Shown here: one piece after another, positions 1 through 7,847 of the stretch
Layout: every line of letters begins with the position of its first letter
How positions within the stretch are numbered: position 1 is the stretch's first letter
From: JAJEDW01 sp963555775
GTDB lineage: Bacteria; Acidobacteriota; Terriglobia; 20CM-2-55-15
Direction of reading: 5' to 3'
Length of the DNA: 64,000 nt
NCBI GenBank assembly: GCA_963555775.3
Contig: CAUVWY020000009.1
Span: 620,001-684,000 of the forward strand
Program-made: the position numbers and the translations under genes
The notes under the pieces: model-generated
What the model was told of the DNA's origin: nothing
Seen by the model: the letters and a program-made list of their open reading frames with translations, nothing else
Databases searched by the model: none

Positions 1-301
1 ATACCGGACTGAGTCCGCCCGGTCCGAGGCCTTGAAGCGCAACCTGGAATTCGGACCTCAGGTCACCGAGTGCGAACGCACCCAGGTAGCCCCCGGAGGT
101 GGAGGAGGGATCCAGCGAATGGGCGCGAACGAGATTTTCGAAGCTCTCTCCGGCCGCGGCCCGGCCGCGAAGGTCCGCCGCCTCGGCTTCGGTGCCCACG
201 ACCAGCAGACGCAGCCCGGCGCGGTCCTCCTGCCGGGAAGCCGTGGCAAGGGGGCTGGCCAGACACGCGATGGCGATCGCCCAGAGCATCTGTTTGGTCA
301 T
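1..301 (-). CDS. Parvulin-type peptidyl-prolyl isomerase (partial, cut by left edge)
   Basis: The reading frame starts with ATG at 301 and stays open to base 1, so only the first 100 codons are here. It begins with a signal peptide (MTKQMLWAIAIACLASPLATA) and then a parvulin/SurA-like rotamase segment: a GESFENLVRAHSLDPSS stretch, the diagnostic SGGYLGAF motif, and an L..EFQ.AL..L..GGLSPV tail. That order (A..G..F..LA...S.D..S...GG.LG, then F..A...L..G..S.PV) is the known signature of PpiC-type isomerases, which assist folding of secreted or outer-membrane proteins in the periplasm. It follows the CRTAC1-like gene by 54 bases on the same strand, so co-transcription is likely. The remainder, possibly with further repeats or a second domain, lies outside the window. 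Confidence 0.75.
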   Translation of the reverse strand, partial: MTKQMLWAIAIACLASPLATASRQEDRAGLRLLVVGTEAEAADLRGRAAAGESFENLVRAHSLDPSSTSGGYLGAFALGDLRSEFQVALQGLGPGGLSPV

Positions 302-355
302 GAATCGAACCCGCGATGACATACCGAACCCGTTCGCCTCTTCTACTCGTCTCTA

Positions 356-2053
356 TTAACGGATATCCACGCCTCCCGACCCTTCGCGGATGGTCACGTA
401 ACGATCGGCGTCGATGCCGTCCAGCGTCTCGGTGTTTCCATTGGGCCACCGAATCCTGATGGCTTCGACCCGGTCGGCGTCTCCCAGTCCGAAGTGCACG
501 CGCATGTCATTGTGCGAGAGGTAACTGACGCCGCTCCGAACCTCTGAAGCCTGCGTCCGGCCGTCCACATCGATTTCGACACGGGCGCCAATCGCATCCC
601 GGTTGCTGGTAACCCCCTGCAGGCGGAAACCGATCCAGTGGCTCCGGTTACCGCCTTCGTTCCGGTACACGCTGGGCCGGTCGTTCATGTTGATCGCGAT
701 CGCGTCGATATCGCCGTCGTTGTCGTAATCTCCAAACGCCGTCCCGCGTGAAGACTTCGCACCGAGGAGGTCTCCCTCGAGGCCGCCCGCGATTTCCTCG
801 AAGGTCCCATCGCCGAGGTTGCGATAGACCTCTTTCCGCTGCAGGTACCGCATATTAAGGTCGAGTTCATCGATAGACGGATAGATGTGCCCGTTCGTGA
901 CGAACAGGTCCAGCCAGCCGTCGTTGTCCAGGTCGGCGAAACCCGCCCCCCAACCCAGGTTGGACGTCGATGCCGTGCCGGCCCCCGCTTCGGCGGTCAC
1001 GTCGAAGAAGAACATGTCCCCCACGTTCCGATACAGCGTGTTGGTATCCAGGGCAAAGTTGGTCACGAAAATGTCGAACAATCCGTTACCGTCGTAATCG
1101 CCGACCCCCAGTCCCATGCCCGCCTGCATGGCGCCCGTCTGACTCGCCGACGTCCCCGAAACCAGGGCCATCTCCTCGAACGTTCCATCCTGGTTGTTCC
1201 TGAACAAGAGGTTCGGCACCGAATCGTTGGCGACGTAAATGTCGGGCCACCCGTCGTTGTCCAAATCGCTGAAGACCACGCCGAATCCGTAGTGGCCCGG
1301 ATCGTCGATATGGGCCGCCGCAGTTGCTTCCGAGAAGGTGCCGTCCCCGTTGTTTCGATACAATCGATCGCGTTCGCCCTCCAACCCACGAGGTCCGCAC
1401 ATAACGGGGCGTCCGATGTAGAGGCACGTCGCATCGTCGCTCTCGCCACGCCGGGGAACCAGAACTTGGTCGAACGCGACGTAATTGGCGACATACAAGT
1501 CGACGTAGCCGTCGCGGTCGTAGTCGCCAAACGCGCAGTTGGTGCTCCAGCGCGCGTCGGCCACTCCGGCAGCGGAGGCTATCTCGCTGAACGTCCCATC
1601 GCCATTGTTTCGGAACAGGAGATTCGCACCGTAGGCTGTCAGATAGAAATCGCGGTTCCCGTCGTTGTCGTAGTCGGCGGCGCATATACCCTGTGCCCAA
1701 CCGCTCGCGTCAAGCCCGGCCTGCCGGGTGACATCGGTAAAGAAACCATCCCGGTTCTCATACAGTGCGACGACCGGGTCGCCTCCCTGCCGGTAGTTTT
1801 CCAGTGTCGATCCGTTCGTGATCGCCAAGTCCGGATCGCCATCGTTGTCGTAGTCGAAAAAACCCGCCCCATTGCCGGTGGATTGAATAATGTAGTCGGT
1901 GGCGGGGCCCCCGCTGAGGTTCGGCAACGTGACAGCGATTTCCTCAGCCACGTCAACGAAGCCCGGGAAGTCCATGGTTTGGGCGACAAGGAGAGGCGCC
2001 GCCAAAACCAGCAAGGCTGGGAAACGGGCAATCTTGTACTGGTTTGGTTTCAT
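356..2053 (-). CDS. CRTAC1-like FG-GAP/VCBS repeat protein with ASPIC/UnbV C-terminus
   Basis: About 565 residues. The frame is open further upstream, but ATG at 2053 is chosen because it is followed at once by a signal peptide (MKPNQYKIARFPALLVLAAPLLVAQ). The body contains about seven FG-GAP/VCBS blades with the repeated calcium-binding pattern DYDNDGxxDL and YRNxGDGTF, predicting a secreted beta-propeller. The C-terminal 100 residues are the ASPIC/UnbV domain (GARVEIDVDGRTQASEVRSG, then HFGLG and IRIRWPNG). Such proteins are abundant in Acidobacteriota and are usually of unknown ligand, probably carbohydrate or matrix binding. It lies downstream of the TPR protein on the same strand with a 184-base gap. 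The function beyond an exported propeller is not known. Confidence 0.85.
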   Translation of the reverse strand: MKPNQYKIARFPALLVLAAPLLVAQTMDFPGFVDVAEEIAVTLPNLSGGPATDYIIQSTGNGAGFFDYDNDGDPDLAITNGSTLENYRQGGDPVVALYENRDGFFTDVTRQAGLDASGWAQGICAADYDNDGNRDFYLTAYGANLLFRNNGDGTFSEIASAAGVADARWSTNCAFGDYDRDGYVDLYVANYVAFDQVLVPRRGESDDATCLYIGRPVMCGPRGLEGERDRLYRNNGDGTFSEATAAAHIDDPGHYGFGVVFSDLDNDGWPDIYVANDSVPNLLFRNNQDGTFEEMALVSGTSASQTGAMQAGMGLGVGDYDGNGLFDIFVTNFALDTNTLYRNVGDMFFFDVTAEAGAGTASTSNLGWGAGFADLDNDGWLDLFVTNGHIYPSIDELDLNMRYLQRKEVYRNLGDGTFEEIAGGLEGDLLGAKSSRGTAFGDYDNDGDIDAIAINMNDRPSVYRNEGGNRSHWIGFRLQGVTSNRDAIGARVEIDVDGRTQASEVRSGVSYLSHNDMRVHFGLGDADRVEAIRIRWPNGNTETLDGIDADRYVTIREGSGGVDIR

Positions 2054-2237
2054 TGGCCGAACCGAACCGCGGGTGCGCCGAACGCGCCTCACGCCTGGCG
2101 CGCCCAAGCGTTTCAAGGGAGTATATACCCTCAGGGATCCGCACAAACGCCCCGTGGCCCGCGGCGGAACCCCGCGGGGTCGTGCGCAGGGGTCTTCGGG
2201 TCTCAGACGCGACGTGAGGATGGGGAGTTGTTCGAAA

Positions 2238-3251
2238 TCAGCGTCCGAGCGCGTCCTCAAGCTGGGAACGGACCCGTTCGATGGCGGCGCGTTCCGGCCG
2301 GTCGGGATTGTTCTCGAGGAAGATGACGGCTTGTTCCAGCGCGGCGGGGTACTGGTTCTGCCGGGCGAACACGTTGATCAGCATCAGCCGGGCATCGACC
2401 TGGTTTTCGTCGAGCGCGATCGCGCTCTGGAGCATTTCCTGGGCCGCGGGGTACAGAGCCATCCGATACAGCGTCGCGCCCAGAAAGAAACGCGCTTCGG
2501 GAGAAGCCGGATTCAGTTCGACCGCCTTCCGCAACCATTCCTCGGCAATGGAGAACGTCCCGAAGGCCGCGAGGTTCTCCGCGGCCCTCTCCCGCTCCCC
2601 CTGCTGATAATAGATCGCTCCCAGGTTGCGTAGTGCCAGCGTGCCCGCGGGATTCGTCTCGCTGGCTTTCAGGTAGGCGGTCTTTGCGTCTTCGTATCGG
2701 CCGACACGATCGTACAGCCCTCCAAGGTTGATCCAAGCATCGTAGAATTCGGGCGCCATCTCCAGGGCAAGTTCCAGGCGCTCGATCGCTCGTTCGTAAT
2801 CGCCATCCGCCGAATCCTCAATGGCGGCATCGAATTCTTCCAGGGCTTCGGCCGGGATCTCGACCTGAAGCTGCCCGACATCGACAAGTGTCCCGTCGCT
2901 ATCCCCGGTTCTTGTGACTTCACCGTCTTCAGGTTCGAGGTAAATGGTAAACATCCCGCCACCGCGAATGTCCGATGAGACAATGTGTTGCCGATAGGGC
3001 TTGTAGCCTTCCTCCTCAATGACGAGATACATGGGGTTGGCGCTACTCACGCCGACGCCCTCAAGGCGGAAATTGCCGCGCGAGCTTGTGAAGGTCTGGT
3101 GAATGATCTGGCCGTTCAGGGTTTGGAGCGTGACCACGACATCGCTGCGTTCGGCCCCCGACATGACGACCCGGCCCTGCAACTGAGCCTCGGCCGTTGC
3201 TGCCAGAGTGATCAAGAGTGCGGCGAGGCCGACTGAAATGCGTAAACTCAT
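2238..3251 (-). CDS. Exported carboxypeptidase-regulatory-like and TPR protein
   Basis: 337 residues with an N-terminal signal peptide (MSLRISVGLAALLITLAATAEA). Residues about 22-110 resemble a CarboxypepD_reg/Ig-like beta sandwich (LQGRVVMSGAERSDVVVTL, then GNFRLEGV and a YLVIEEEGYKPYR strand). Residues about 140-335 hold roughly five TPR helices, for example YDAWINLGGLYDRVGRYEDA and ALRNLGAIYYQQGERERAAE. TPR modules mediate protein-protein contacts; the N-terminal sandwich suggests action at the envelope. It is the first gene of a minus-strand run with the CRTAC1-like and parvulin genes, a combination that recurs in Acidobacteriota. No enzymatic motif is visible. Confidence 0.8.
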   Translation of the reverse strand: MSLRISVGLAALLITLAATAEAQLQGRVVMSGAERSDVVVTLQTLNGQIIHQTFTSSRGNFRLEGVGVSSANPMYLVIEEEGYKPYRQHIVSSDIRGGGMFTIYLEPEDGEVTRTGDSDGTLVDVGQLQVEIPAEALEEFDAAIEDSADGDYERAIERLELALEMAPEFYDAWINLGGLYDRVGRYEDAKTAYLKASETNPAGTLALRNLGAIYYQQGERERAAENLAAFGTFSIAEEWLRKAVELNPASPEARFFLGATLYRMALYPAAQEMLQSAIALDENQVDARLMLINVFARQNQYPAALEQAVIFLENNPDRPERAAIERVRSQLEDALGR

Positions 3252-3547
3252 TCGCTTCTCCGGGAATAGAATCCAGAGCTATTGTATTCGTCGATGGGCC
3301 GCAGCGGCTAATTATTCGGTTCCATCCCGGTGGCAGAGGTCGGCCGCGGATCAGAACGCCCGGGCTTCCGTCTTGATTGCGCTCCATGGCCTTTCGTTTC
3401 TAACTGGCTGCCGGCCGCCGCGTGTTCCATCCGCGGCCGGCAGGCGCCCGCGGCGACCCGGTCGGCCGACGTGTTCATGGTGTGCGGCAGCGCCAGTGAA
3501 CGGATCGCTTCGCACGGCGCGGCCGTGTATGAGTCCACCACAGACTG
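3252..3547. other. Intergenic, no gene recognised
   Basis: This 296-base GC-rich stretch separates the TPR protein from the toxin-antitoxin-like pair. Short open frames exist on both strands but lack ribosome sites, recognisable domains or consistent codon use. No clear hairpin or repeat was seen. Confidence 0.5.
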
Positions 3548-4027
3548 TTATGCGGCTTCGGGGTCGTTCCTGCGCCGGACGACAAGCTCCACCTCGCAAT
3601 CGAGGACGTGAAGCAGGGCGAGTAGTTGATCGATCGACTTCCGATAATTCGTCTGGTCGACGAGGCGGTAGAACTGCGCGGCGGACGTCCCCAGCCGCCG
3701 GATGATCTCACGTTTGGAAAGCGGGCTGGCCTCGAGGCACCGGTGGGCTTCGATCGTCAGCTTGTAGAGAAGCGTATCGCGCATGTGGCCCGGATCCTGG
3801 TTGTATTCCAGAACCTGTTCGATGTGCACAGTTCCTTCCTTTCCGGAACCGAGCACATAGGTAAACGCTTCGCGCGCGAGCTCCTGGTCCACGACGACGC
3901 GAACCACGGAGTCCGAAGCGCCCGGTGCGGGCTCGGACTTCGAATACGGAAACGGAAGCATGCCGCGGGAAGTTCCGACCTCGAACGCCTTCCGGCGGTT
4001 ATTGCCCTTGACGGATCGAATCTTCAC
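3548..4027 (-). CDS. HTH protein, probable antitoxin partner of DUF4160-like gene
   Basis: 159 residues. The C-terminal half carries a helix-turn-helix typical of XRE/HigA-like antitoxins: LSKREIIRRLGTSAAQFYRL followed by a second helix with QLLALLHVLDCEVELVVRRR. The N-terminal 70 residues include a VVRVVVDQELAREAFTYVLGS segment and are otherwise unfamiliar. The ATG at 4027 overlaps the stop of the upstream DUF4160-like gene as ATGA, which implies translational coupling. Pairing with a small DUF4160-type protein suggests a two-gene toxin-antitoxin-like or regulatory module in which this protein binds the operator at 4227-4246. The toxin/antitoxin assignment is inference; the coupling and the HTH pattern are read directly. 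Confidence 0.6.
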   Translation of the reverse strand: MKIRSVKGNNRRKAFEVGTSRGMLPFPYSKSEPAPGASDSVVRVVVDQELAREAFTYVLGSGKEGTVHIEQVLEYNQDPGHMRDTLLYKLTIEAHRCLEASPLSKREIIRRLGTSAAQFYRLVDQTNYRKSIDQLLALLHVLDCEVELVVRRRNDPEAA

Positions 4028-4218
4028 AATGCGCCCTCGGATTCAAGTTGCCTGATCAATGCGATTATCCGGCGCGATGCTGTTCCCTTCATGGGCCGCT
4101 CGGTGTCCAAATCCCATTTCACGATAAATTTGCCATCACGGTAGACGTGCACATGCCGGGGAGAATGGTCGCCCTTCCAGGTCAGGGAAATATAGCCGCC
4201 CCGCCGGATCTTCGGCAC
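4024..4218 (-). CDS. DUF4160-like small protein (possible toxin component)
   Basis: 64 residues if started at the GTG at 4218. An in-frame TTG at 4254 would give 76 residues, but that TTG is the first half of a TTGACA -35 box, so the later start is preferred. The sequence has the DUF4160 hallmark of a basic beta-strand followed by GDHSPRHVHVYRDGKFIVKWDLD and ends with an ASRRIIALIRQLESEGAL helix. DUF4160 proteins are often encoded beside DUF2442 or HTH partners and are suspected toxin-antitoxin components. Here the partner is the HTH gene, joined by an ATGA overlap. The promoter spacing places the transcript start at or one base from the GTG, so the message appears leaderless. The activity is unknown. 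Confidence 0.6.
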   Translation of the reverse strand: MPKIRRGGYISLTWKGDHSPRHVHVYRDGKFIVKWDLDTERPMKGTASRRIIALIRQLESEGAL

Positions 4219-4225
4219 TCGGGAA

Positions 4226-4254
4226 ACGTTACCGTGTGAGGTAACGCATGTCAA
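4226..4254 (-). promoter_or_regulatory. Promoter with operator palindrome for the DUF4160/HTH pair
   Basis: Reading the minus strand, TTGACA (4254-4249) is followed after exactly 17 bases by TAACGT (4231-4226). The spacer contains a perfect 7-bp inverted repeat, CGTTACC at 4227-4233 and GGTAACG at 4240-4246, with a 6-bp gap. A dyad between or overlapping -35 and -10 boxes is the usual place for an autorepressor site, fitting the downstream HTH protein. The expected start of transcription is 4219 or 4218, at the GTG start codon. Confidence 0.55.
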
Positions 4255-4850
4255 GTTGTCCTTTGCGACTTGAATCTATCTGACGGAGAGGGAATGATCG
4301 GTAGCCACGGGGGTCGAGGGATACCCATGACGCGGCTCGCGAGAATCATTGGCTTGGTCGTGTTGCCGGCGCCCGTGGCGGCCCTCCAGCTCTCCCCGGT
4401 GCAGCCGCCCGGCGGCTATGGGGGAGTGGACGGCTCCGAGTTCGTCTTTGCGGTCGACCGGATCGTCTATTCGATGGCGCATAGATTGTTGCCACCCCCG
4501 CTCCACGGGCTGGACCATGACGATGATGGGCGGTTCGGATTTGGGCTTGAGGTCGCATGAGCGAGCCGTCCACTCTCGATCGCCTGCCGCCCCGCGTTCT
4601 CCCGTTGCTGTACTTCGGTTTCGGCCAGTTGTGCCTGGCCGCGGCGGTTCTGCTCAAGGCGGTCAACGACGTCCGTGTCGTTCGCCGCGCCTTTCCGACT
4701 CGTGGACACTGAGATTTCGATGGCCTCTGACTTCTGCCTCACGTATTCTGGACCGTATTTTCTCGGTCTGAGGCGATGGGCCGCGTGCAAGAGCGGGGAC
4801 GAAATTACTGCTGCCGCCGATCTCGCCTGGAACATAAGAAGGAGCGAACC
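4255..4850. other. Intergenic region with only weak open frames
   Basis: About 600 bases between the DUF4160 promoter and the DUF6282 gene. Apart from the weak + strand frames at 4327-4560 and 4557-4712, nothing convincing is coded. A minus-strand frame at 4467-4835 exists but shows no domain. A good ribosome site for the next gene (AAGAAGGAG) lies at 4836-4844. Confidence 0.4.
4557..4712 (+). CDS. Small putative membrane protein
   Basis: 51 residues. After a short polar start (MSEPSTLDRLPPRVLPLL) there is one hydrophobic segment (YFGFGQLCLAAAVLLKAV) and a basic tail, consistent with one membrane span. It overlaps by ATGA a preceding open frame (ATG at 4327, stop at 4560) that begins with a hydrophobic run (MTRLARIIGLVVLPAPVAAL) and is also undefined. 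The two could be the remains of one membrane-protein gene broken by a frameshift. No ribosome site is obvious and no family was recognised. Confidence 0.25.
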   Translation: MSEPSTLDRLPPRVLPLLYFGFGQLCLAAAVLLKAVNDVRVVRRAFPTRGH

Positions 4851-5780
4851 ATGAGATTGCGGAAATGGATTCTATGCGGTGTCCTGGCGTCGTTGGTCGG
4901 CTTGCCCGGCACAGGAAACGCTCAGCAAGACGAGGCGCCGAGCCTGGAGGGCGTCATCGATCTTCACGCGCACGTGGCGCCGGAGACGGCGGCGCTGAAC
5001 TTCAATCGCGCGTTCGACGCTATCGAGGCGGCCCAGCTCGCCCGCATTTACGGCATGCGGGGAATCGTGTTCAAGGAACACCATACGGAGACCGCGTCCT
5101 GGGCCTATCTGGTGTCTCAAATGGTTCCGGACGTCGAACTGTTCGGGGGTATCGTCCTGAACCGCGCGGTGGGCGGCATCAATCCGGTGGCGGTCGAGGC
5201 CATGGGGTTGTCGCGTGGCGGGCATGGCCAGGTTGTGTATATGCCGACAATCGACACGGCCGCGGTCCCGGTCTCGCGCGATGGAGCACTGGTGCCCGAA
5301 GTGCTTGAAGTCCTCGAGGTCATGGCAGAGCATGATCTCAGCTTGTCCACCGGACACATCACTAATGAGGAGTCTTTCATGCTGGTCCGGGCGGCAAGGG
5401 AGGCCGGCGTCGACAGAATCTACGTGCAGCACCCGAACCACGGGGGGGTCGTGATGTCAATGGCGACCATGAAAGAGCTGGCCAGTATGGGCGCCTTTAT
5501 CGAGATCGTGCTGAGCGGGGACGGCCTCACCGGTGGAGGACCCGCGGAAATTGATCTTGTGAATCCAGTGATGGACTTCGGGCCGCAAAAACTTTCGGAT
5601 ATGCGAGAGCTCGGTCCGGAAAACATCGTGCTGACCTCCGATCTCGGCCAGCCCGGCAGGGTGGACTACGCCCGCTCCTTTCAATTGGCTCTGGCCGTCC
5701 TTGCGGAAGCGGGCTTCAGCCAGGCCGAGATCGACACGATGACCAAGGACAACCCCGCCCGCTTTCTGGGCCTCGACTGA
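4851..5780 (+). CDS. Exported DUF6282 (amidohydrolase-like TIM-barrel) protein
   Basis: 309 residues from the ATG at 4851, chosen because it has a strong ribosome site (AAGAAGGAG, 6 bases upstream) and starts a signal peptide (MRLRKWILCGVLASLVGLPG). The mature part opens with the metal-binding pattern IDLHAHVAPE of amidohydrolase-type barrels. Further conserved histidines follow: KEHHTET, STGHITNEE and QHPNHGG, then LTSDLGQPGRVDY with the late aspartate. DUF6282 proteins are related to metal-dependent hydrolases, but their substrates are not established. Secretion is unusual for the fold and suggests a periplasmic role. The gene stands alone, with a possible hairpin straight after its stop. 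Confidence 0.75.
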   Translation: MRLRKWILCGVLASLVGLPGTGNAQQDEAPSLEGVIDLHAHVAPETAALNFNRAFDAIEAAQLARIYGMRGIVFKEHHTETASWAYLVSQMVPDVELFGGIVLNRAVGGINPVAVEAMGLSRGGHGQVVYMPTIDTAAVPVSRDGALVPEVLEVLEVMAEHDLSLSTGHITNEESFMLVRAAREAGVDRIYVQHPNHGGVVMSMATMKELASMGAFIEIVLSGDGLTGGGPAEIDLVNPVMDFGPQKLSDMRELGPENIVLTSDLGQPGRVDYARSFQLALAVLAEAGFSQAEIDTMTKDNPARFLGLD

Positions 5781-5821
5781 ACCGGACGCACACGGACCGT
5801 TCCTTCCAGTCCGGTCCGGTT
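5780..5821. terminator. Possible transcription terminator hairpin
   Basis: A perfect 8-bp inverted repeat, AACCGGAC at 5780-5787 and GTCCGGTT at 5814-5821, directly follows the DUF6282 stop codon. The loop is long (26 bases) and no T-run follows, so this is only a weak terminator candidate. Confidence 0.3.
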
Positions 5822-5838
5822 TGCCGGAGCGGAGTGTT

Positions 5839-5925
5839 TCAATCATCGTTTCGGACGTACTGGGTCACGCCCCTGAGTTGCGCTTCCGCCGTGTAGATGT
5901 TGCCGGCCGGGTCGATGGCGCTACC
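5839..5925 (-). pseudogene. 3' remnant of an NHL/SMP-30-type beta-propeller gene
   Basis: On the minus strand, upstream of a TGA at 5841-5839, an open stretch reads GSAIDPAGNIYTAEAQLRG and then VTQYVRNDD. The pattern IDxxGNIYTAE...V.QY is the last blade of NHL/SMP-30-like propellers. Upstream of it the frame runs into the 3' end of the Rieske gene, in another frame, and the match is lost, so only about 29 codons survive. It appears to be the tail of a gene removed by deletion. The match is short and is a judgement by eye. Confidence 0.35.
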
Positions 5926-7516
5926 CGGGTTTCGACTCGAAGTCCCGCGACACGAGGGCGATCGCCTGCCGCGCCAGGCGGCGCACGTGTTTCATCTTGA
6001 TGGGGGAGTGCAGGAATCGGTTCAGGCCCGCCAGCAGCGCGCCGCGGCACGATTCCGAGACGTGCGGCCATTCGTCCTGGACCGCCGCGCTGGTCTTGAT
6101 CAGATGCGCCGAGAAAATCGGGTCGCGCAGACCGTGGTCCAGGAGCCAATCGCGATTCTCGGAGAAGAAAGACTCCGGCCGATCGACGCGCCATGCCTCG
6201 ATATCCGTCTTCATATCGATGAATCCGGAATTGCGACCGAGGAAACATGCCATCTGCGCCAGAGCCTGCGGCCAGAGGCGCGGGTACTTCGTGCAGAGTC
6301 TTCGGGCCGCATTCGAGAACGTCAGACCGTGAGTGAAGTCCAGCCAACCGACGTTCTGGCTGACGGGACGGTCGCTGGCCGTTCCATAGCTGGTGTCGAA
6401 ATGCAGGAGATTCATGCCCAGGGCTTCCAACAGCGCGTCATACACCGGTGCGTACCCGAAAGTTGCGATGTTGTCACCTAGCCAACCCAACGCCTGCCGA
6501 GTCGTCTTCGGGAATGGCACGTCGGGTCTTCGGCCGTCTTTCCGGTCGGTTCCGGGCTCGGGGAGGCTTTCGAGAGCGGCGCCGTAGTCCCTGAATTCCG
6601 GTATCAGGTCCTCACGGGTCGCGTAGCTGATGCTGCGGGCGAGAGGCGCCATCAGAAACGGCTCCGCTTTTACTCCCAGCGCCTGGATGAGTTGTCCGGT
6701 CTTCGCGACGTAGATCGTGCTGTGTCCGAAGTCGTTGTAGTGGGCCAGCGACGCTTCCGCGAACGCTTCCTCCATGTCGTTCCAGTGCAGCCCGTCCCGG
6801 AGCCCCGCCGCGACCATCGCTTCCGCCCTCCGATGCCGCTCGGACTCGATCGCCTCACAGAAGGCGCGGTGTTCGAACGGTTCCCCCGCCGGCGCGTAGG
6901 GATACTCCCGGTGGCGGAGCCCATCGAAAGCCAAGTGGTCGACGGCCTCCTCCAGGCAGATCAGGCGATCCTCGAACCGGTCGTTCAAGGTATCGGCCAG
7001 CGCCAGCCAGTCCACCGTGGCCGCGGTCGAATGTCGCGTCCCGAACTCCCACCGCGTGTGCGTCCACTCGAGCGCGGCCAGGATCGCATCGCGGGTATCG
7101 AGCCCATGGTAGTGAAGCCGTGCGATCTCACGGTAGATGCGGCCAAAATCGCGTTCTTCGACCGCAACCTTCAACCCTCGGAGAACCTGCCTCCGAGTCT
7201 CTTCGGGCGGCGGATCCGAGACGTCGATCCATAGATGCCCGTCTTGTCGCCGCGTGGGGTAGCTGCGGACGTTATCCCCTCCCAACAGGCATTCGCCGTC
7301 TGAGAGTCGGAACTTCCAGTTGTGCCAGTTGCAGGTGAGAAGGCAGTCGCCGTTCACGTGACCGGCGGCCAGCGGATAGCCCTCGTGGGGGCAGCGGTTG
7401 TCGACAGCGAAGACACGGTCGTCGATCCGGAACACCGCGATCTGTTGCGGCGGATGGTTGAAGACGACGGGCTTATCGCCGAGGTCATTCAGTGGAATTG
7501 CCTGGACCCAGGACAT
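5921..7516 (-). CDS. Rieske [2Fe-2S] protein with large unassigned C-terminal region
   Basis: 531 residues. Residues about 1-100 form a Rieske domain with the ligand pairs C42-P-H44 and C62-N-W-H65 (RCPHEGYPLAAGHVNGDCLL, then CNWHNWKF), like the ferredoxin component of dioxygenases or small nitrite-reductase subunits. There is no signal peptide, so it is cytoplasmic. The remaining 430 residues are alpha-helical and rich in His and Trp, for example LHYHGLDTRDAILAALEWTH and LDFTHGLTFSNAARRLC. They do not look like the usual Rieske-oxygenase catalytic domain, because no 2-His-1-carboxylate signature of that class was found. The fused part may be an oxygenase of another type or a redox-controlled module. 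The ATG at 7516 fits directly onto the Rieske fold. Confidence 0.75.
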   Translation of the reverse strand: MSWVQAIPLNDLGDKPVVFNHPPQQIAVFRIDDRVFAVDNRCPHEGYPLAAGHVNGDCLLTCNWHNWKFRLSDGECLLGGDNVRSYPTRRQDGHLWIDVSDPPPEETRRQVLRGLKVAVEERDFGRIYREIARLHYHGLDTRDAILAALEWTHTRWEFGTRHSTAATVDWLALADTLNDRFEDRLICLEEAVDHLAFDGLRHREYPYAPAGEPFEHRAFCEAIESERHRRAEAMVAAGLRDGLHWNDMEEAFAEASLAHYNDFGHSTIYVAKTGQLIQALGVKAEPFLMAPLARSISYATREDLIPEFRDYGAALESLPEPGTDRKDGRRPDVPFPKTTRQALGWLGDNIATFGYAPVYDALLEALGMNLLHFDTSYGTASDRPVSQNVGWLDFTHGLTFSNAARRLCTKYPRLWPQALAQMACFLGRNSGFIDMKTDIEAWRVDRPESFFSENRDWLLDHGLRDPIFSAHLIKTSAAVQDEWPHVSESCRGALLAGLNRFLHSPIKMKHVRRLARQAIALVSRDFESKPG

Positions 7517-7847
7517 CTTACGAAATGCTCAATCCAGGAAACGTCCCCTCGATCGCGCGGCAACGTGTAGTAGAAGACGATCCTGACTGACGTTCAACGC
7601 CGACCGCGAATGGTTTCCCTGGAACTAAAACAATGCCCCTCACGAAAAGTCTCCTCGGTCGACGGACCAAGGCGGAACACGCGTCGATGGTCGACAAATC
7701 AGTAGCATCGATGACTTCGCTGAAGATCCGGGGCGCACGCGCACCGTCCCTTGAATAGACCATGATAGCACTCAGTTTTCGACCGAACCGGTCTGCAGAC
7801 GCCACAAGATTGCCGTCAATACGTACCAACTCGCCAGCGCCAAAGTC
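7517..7847. other. Start of accessory island, no convincing gene
   Basis: Base use changes here from the codon pattern of the Rieske gene. A 250-codon minus frame (7518-8270) and short plus frames cross the stretch, but no ribosome site or domain supports them. The plus frame leading into the next feature is open back to about 7757 without a start codon, so an upstream part of that gene may have been lost. Confidence 0.4.

Noticed and set aside
887..2326. A 479-codon open frame on the + strand opposite the CRTAC1-like gene
   Set aside because: It is antisense to a clear FG-GAP/ASPIC gene, and its Val-rich repeats mirror the DxDxDG codons of the propeller blades.
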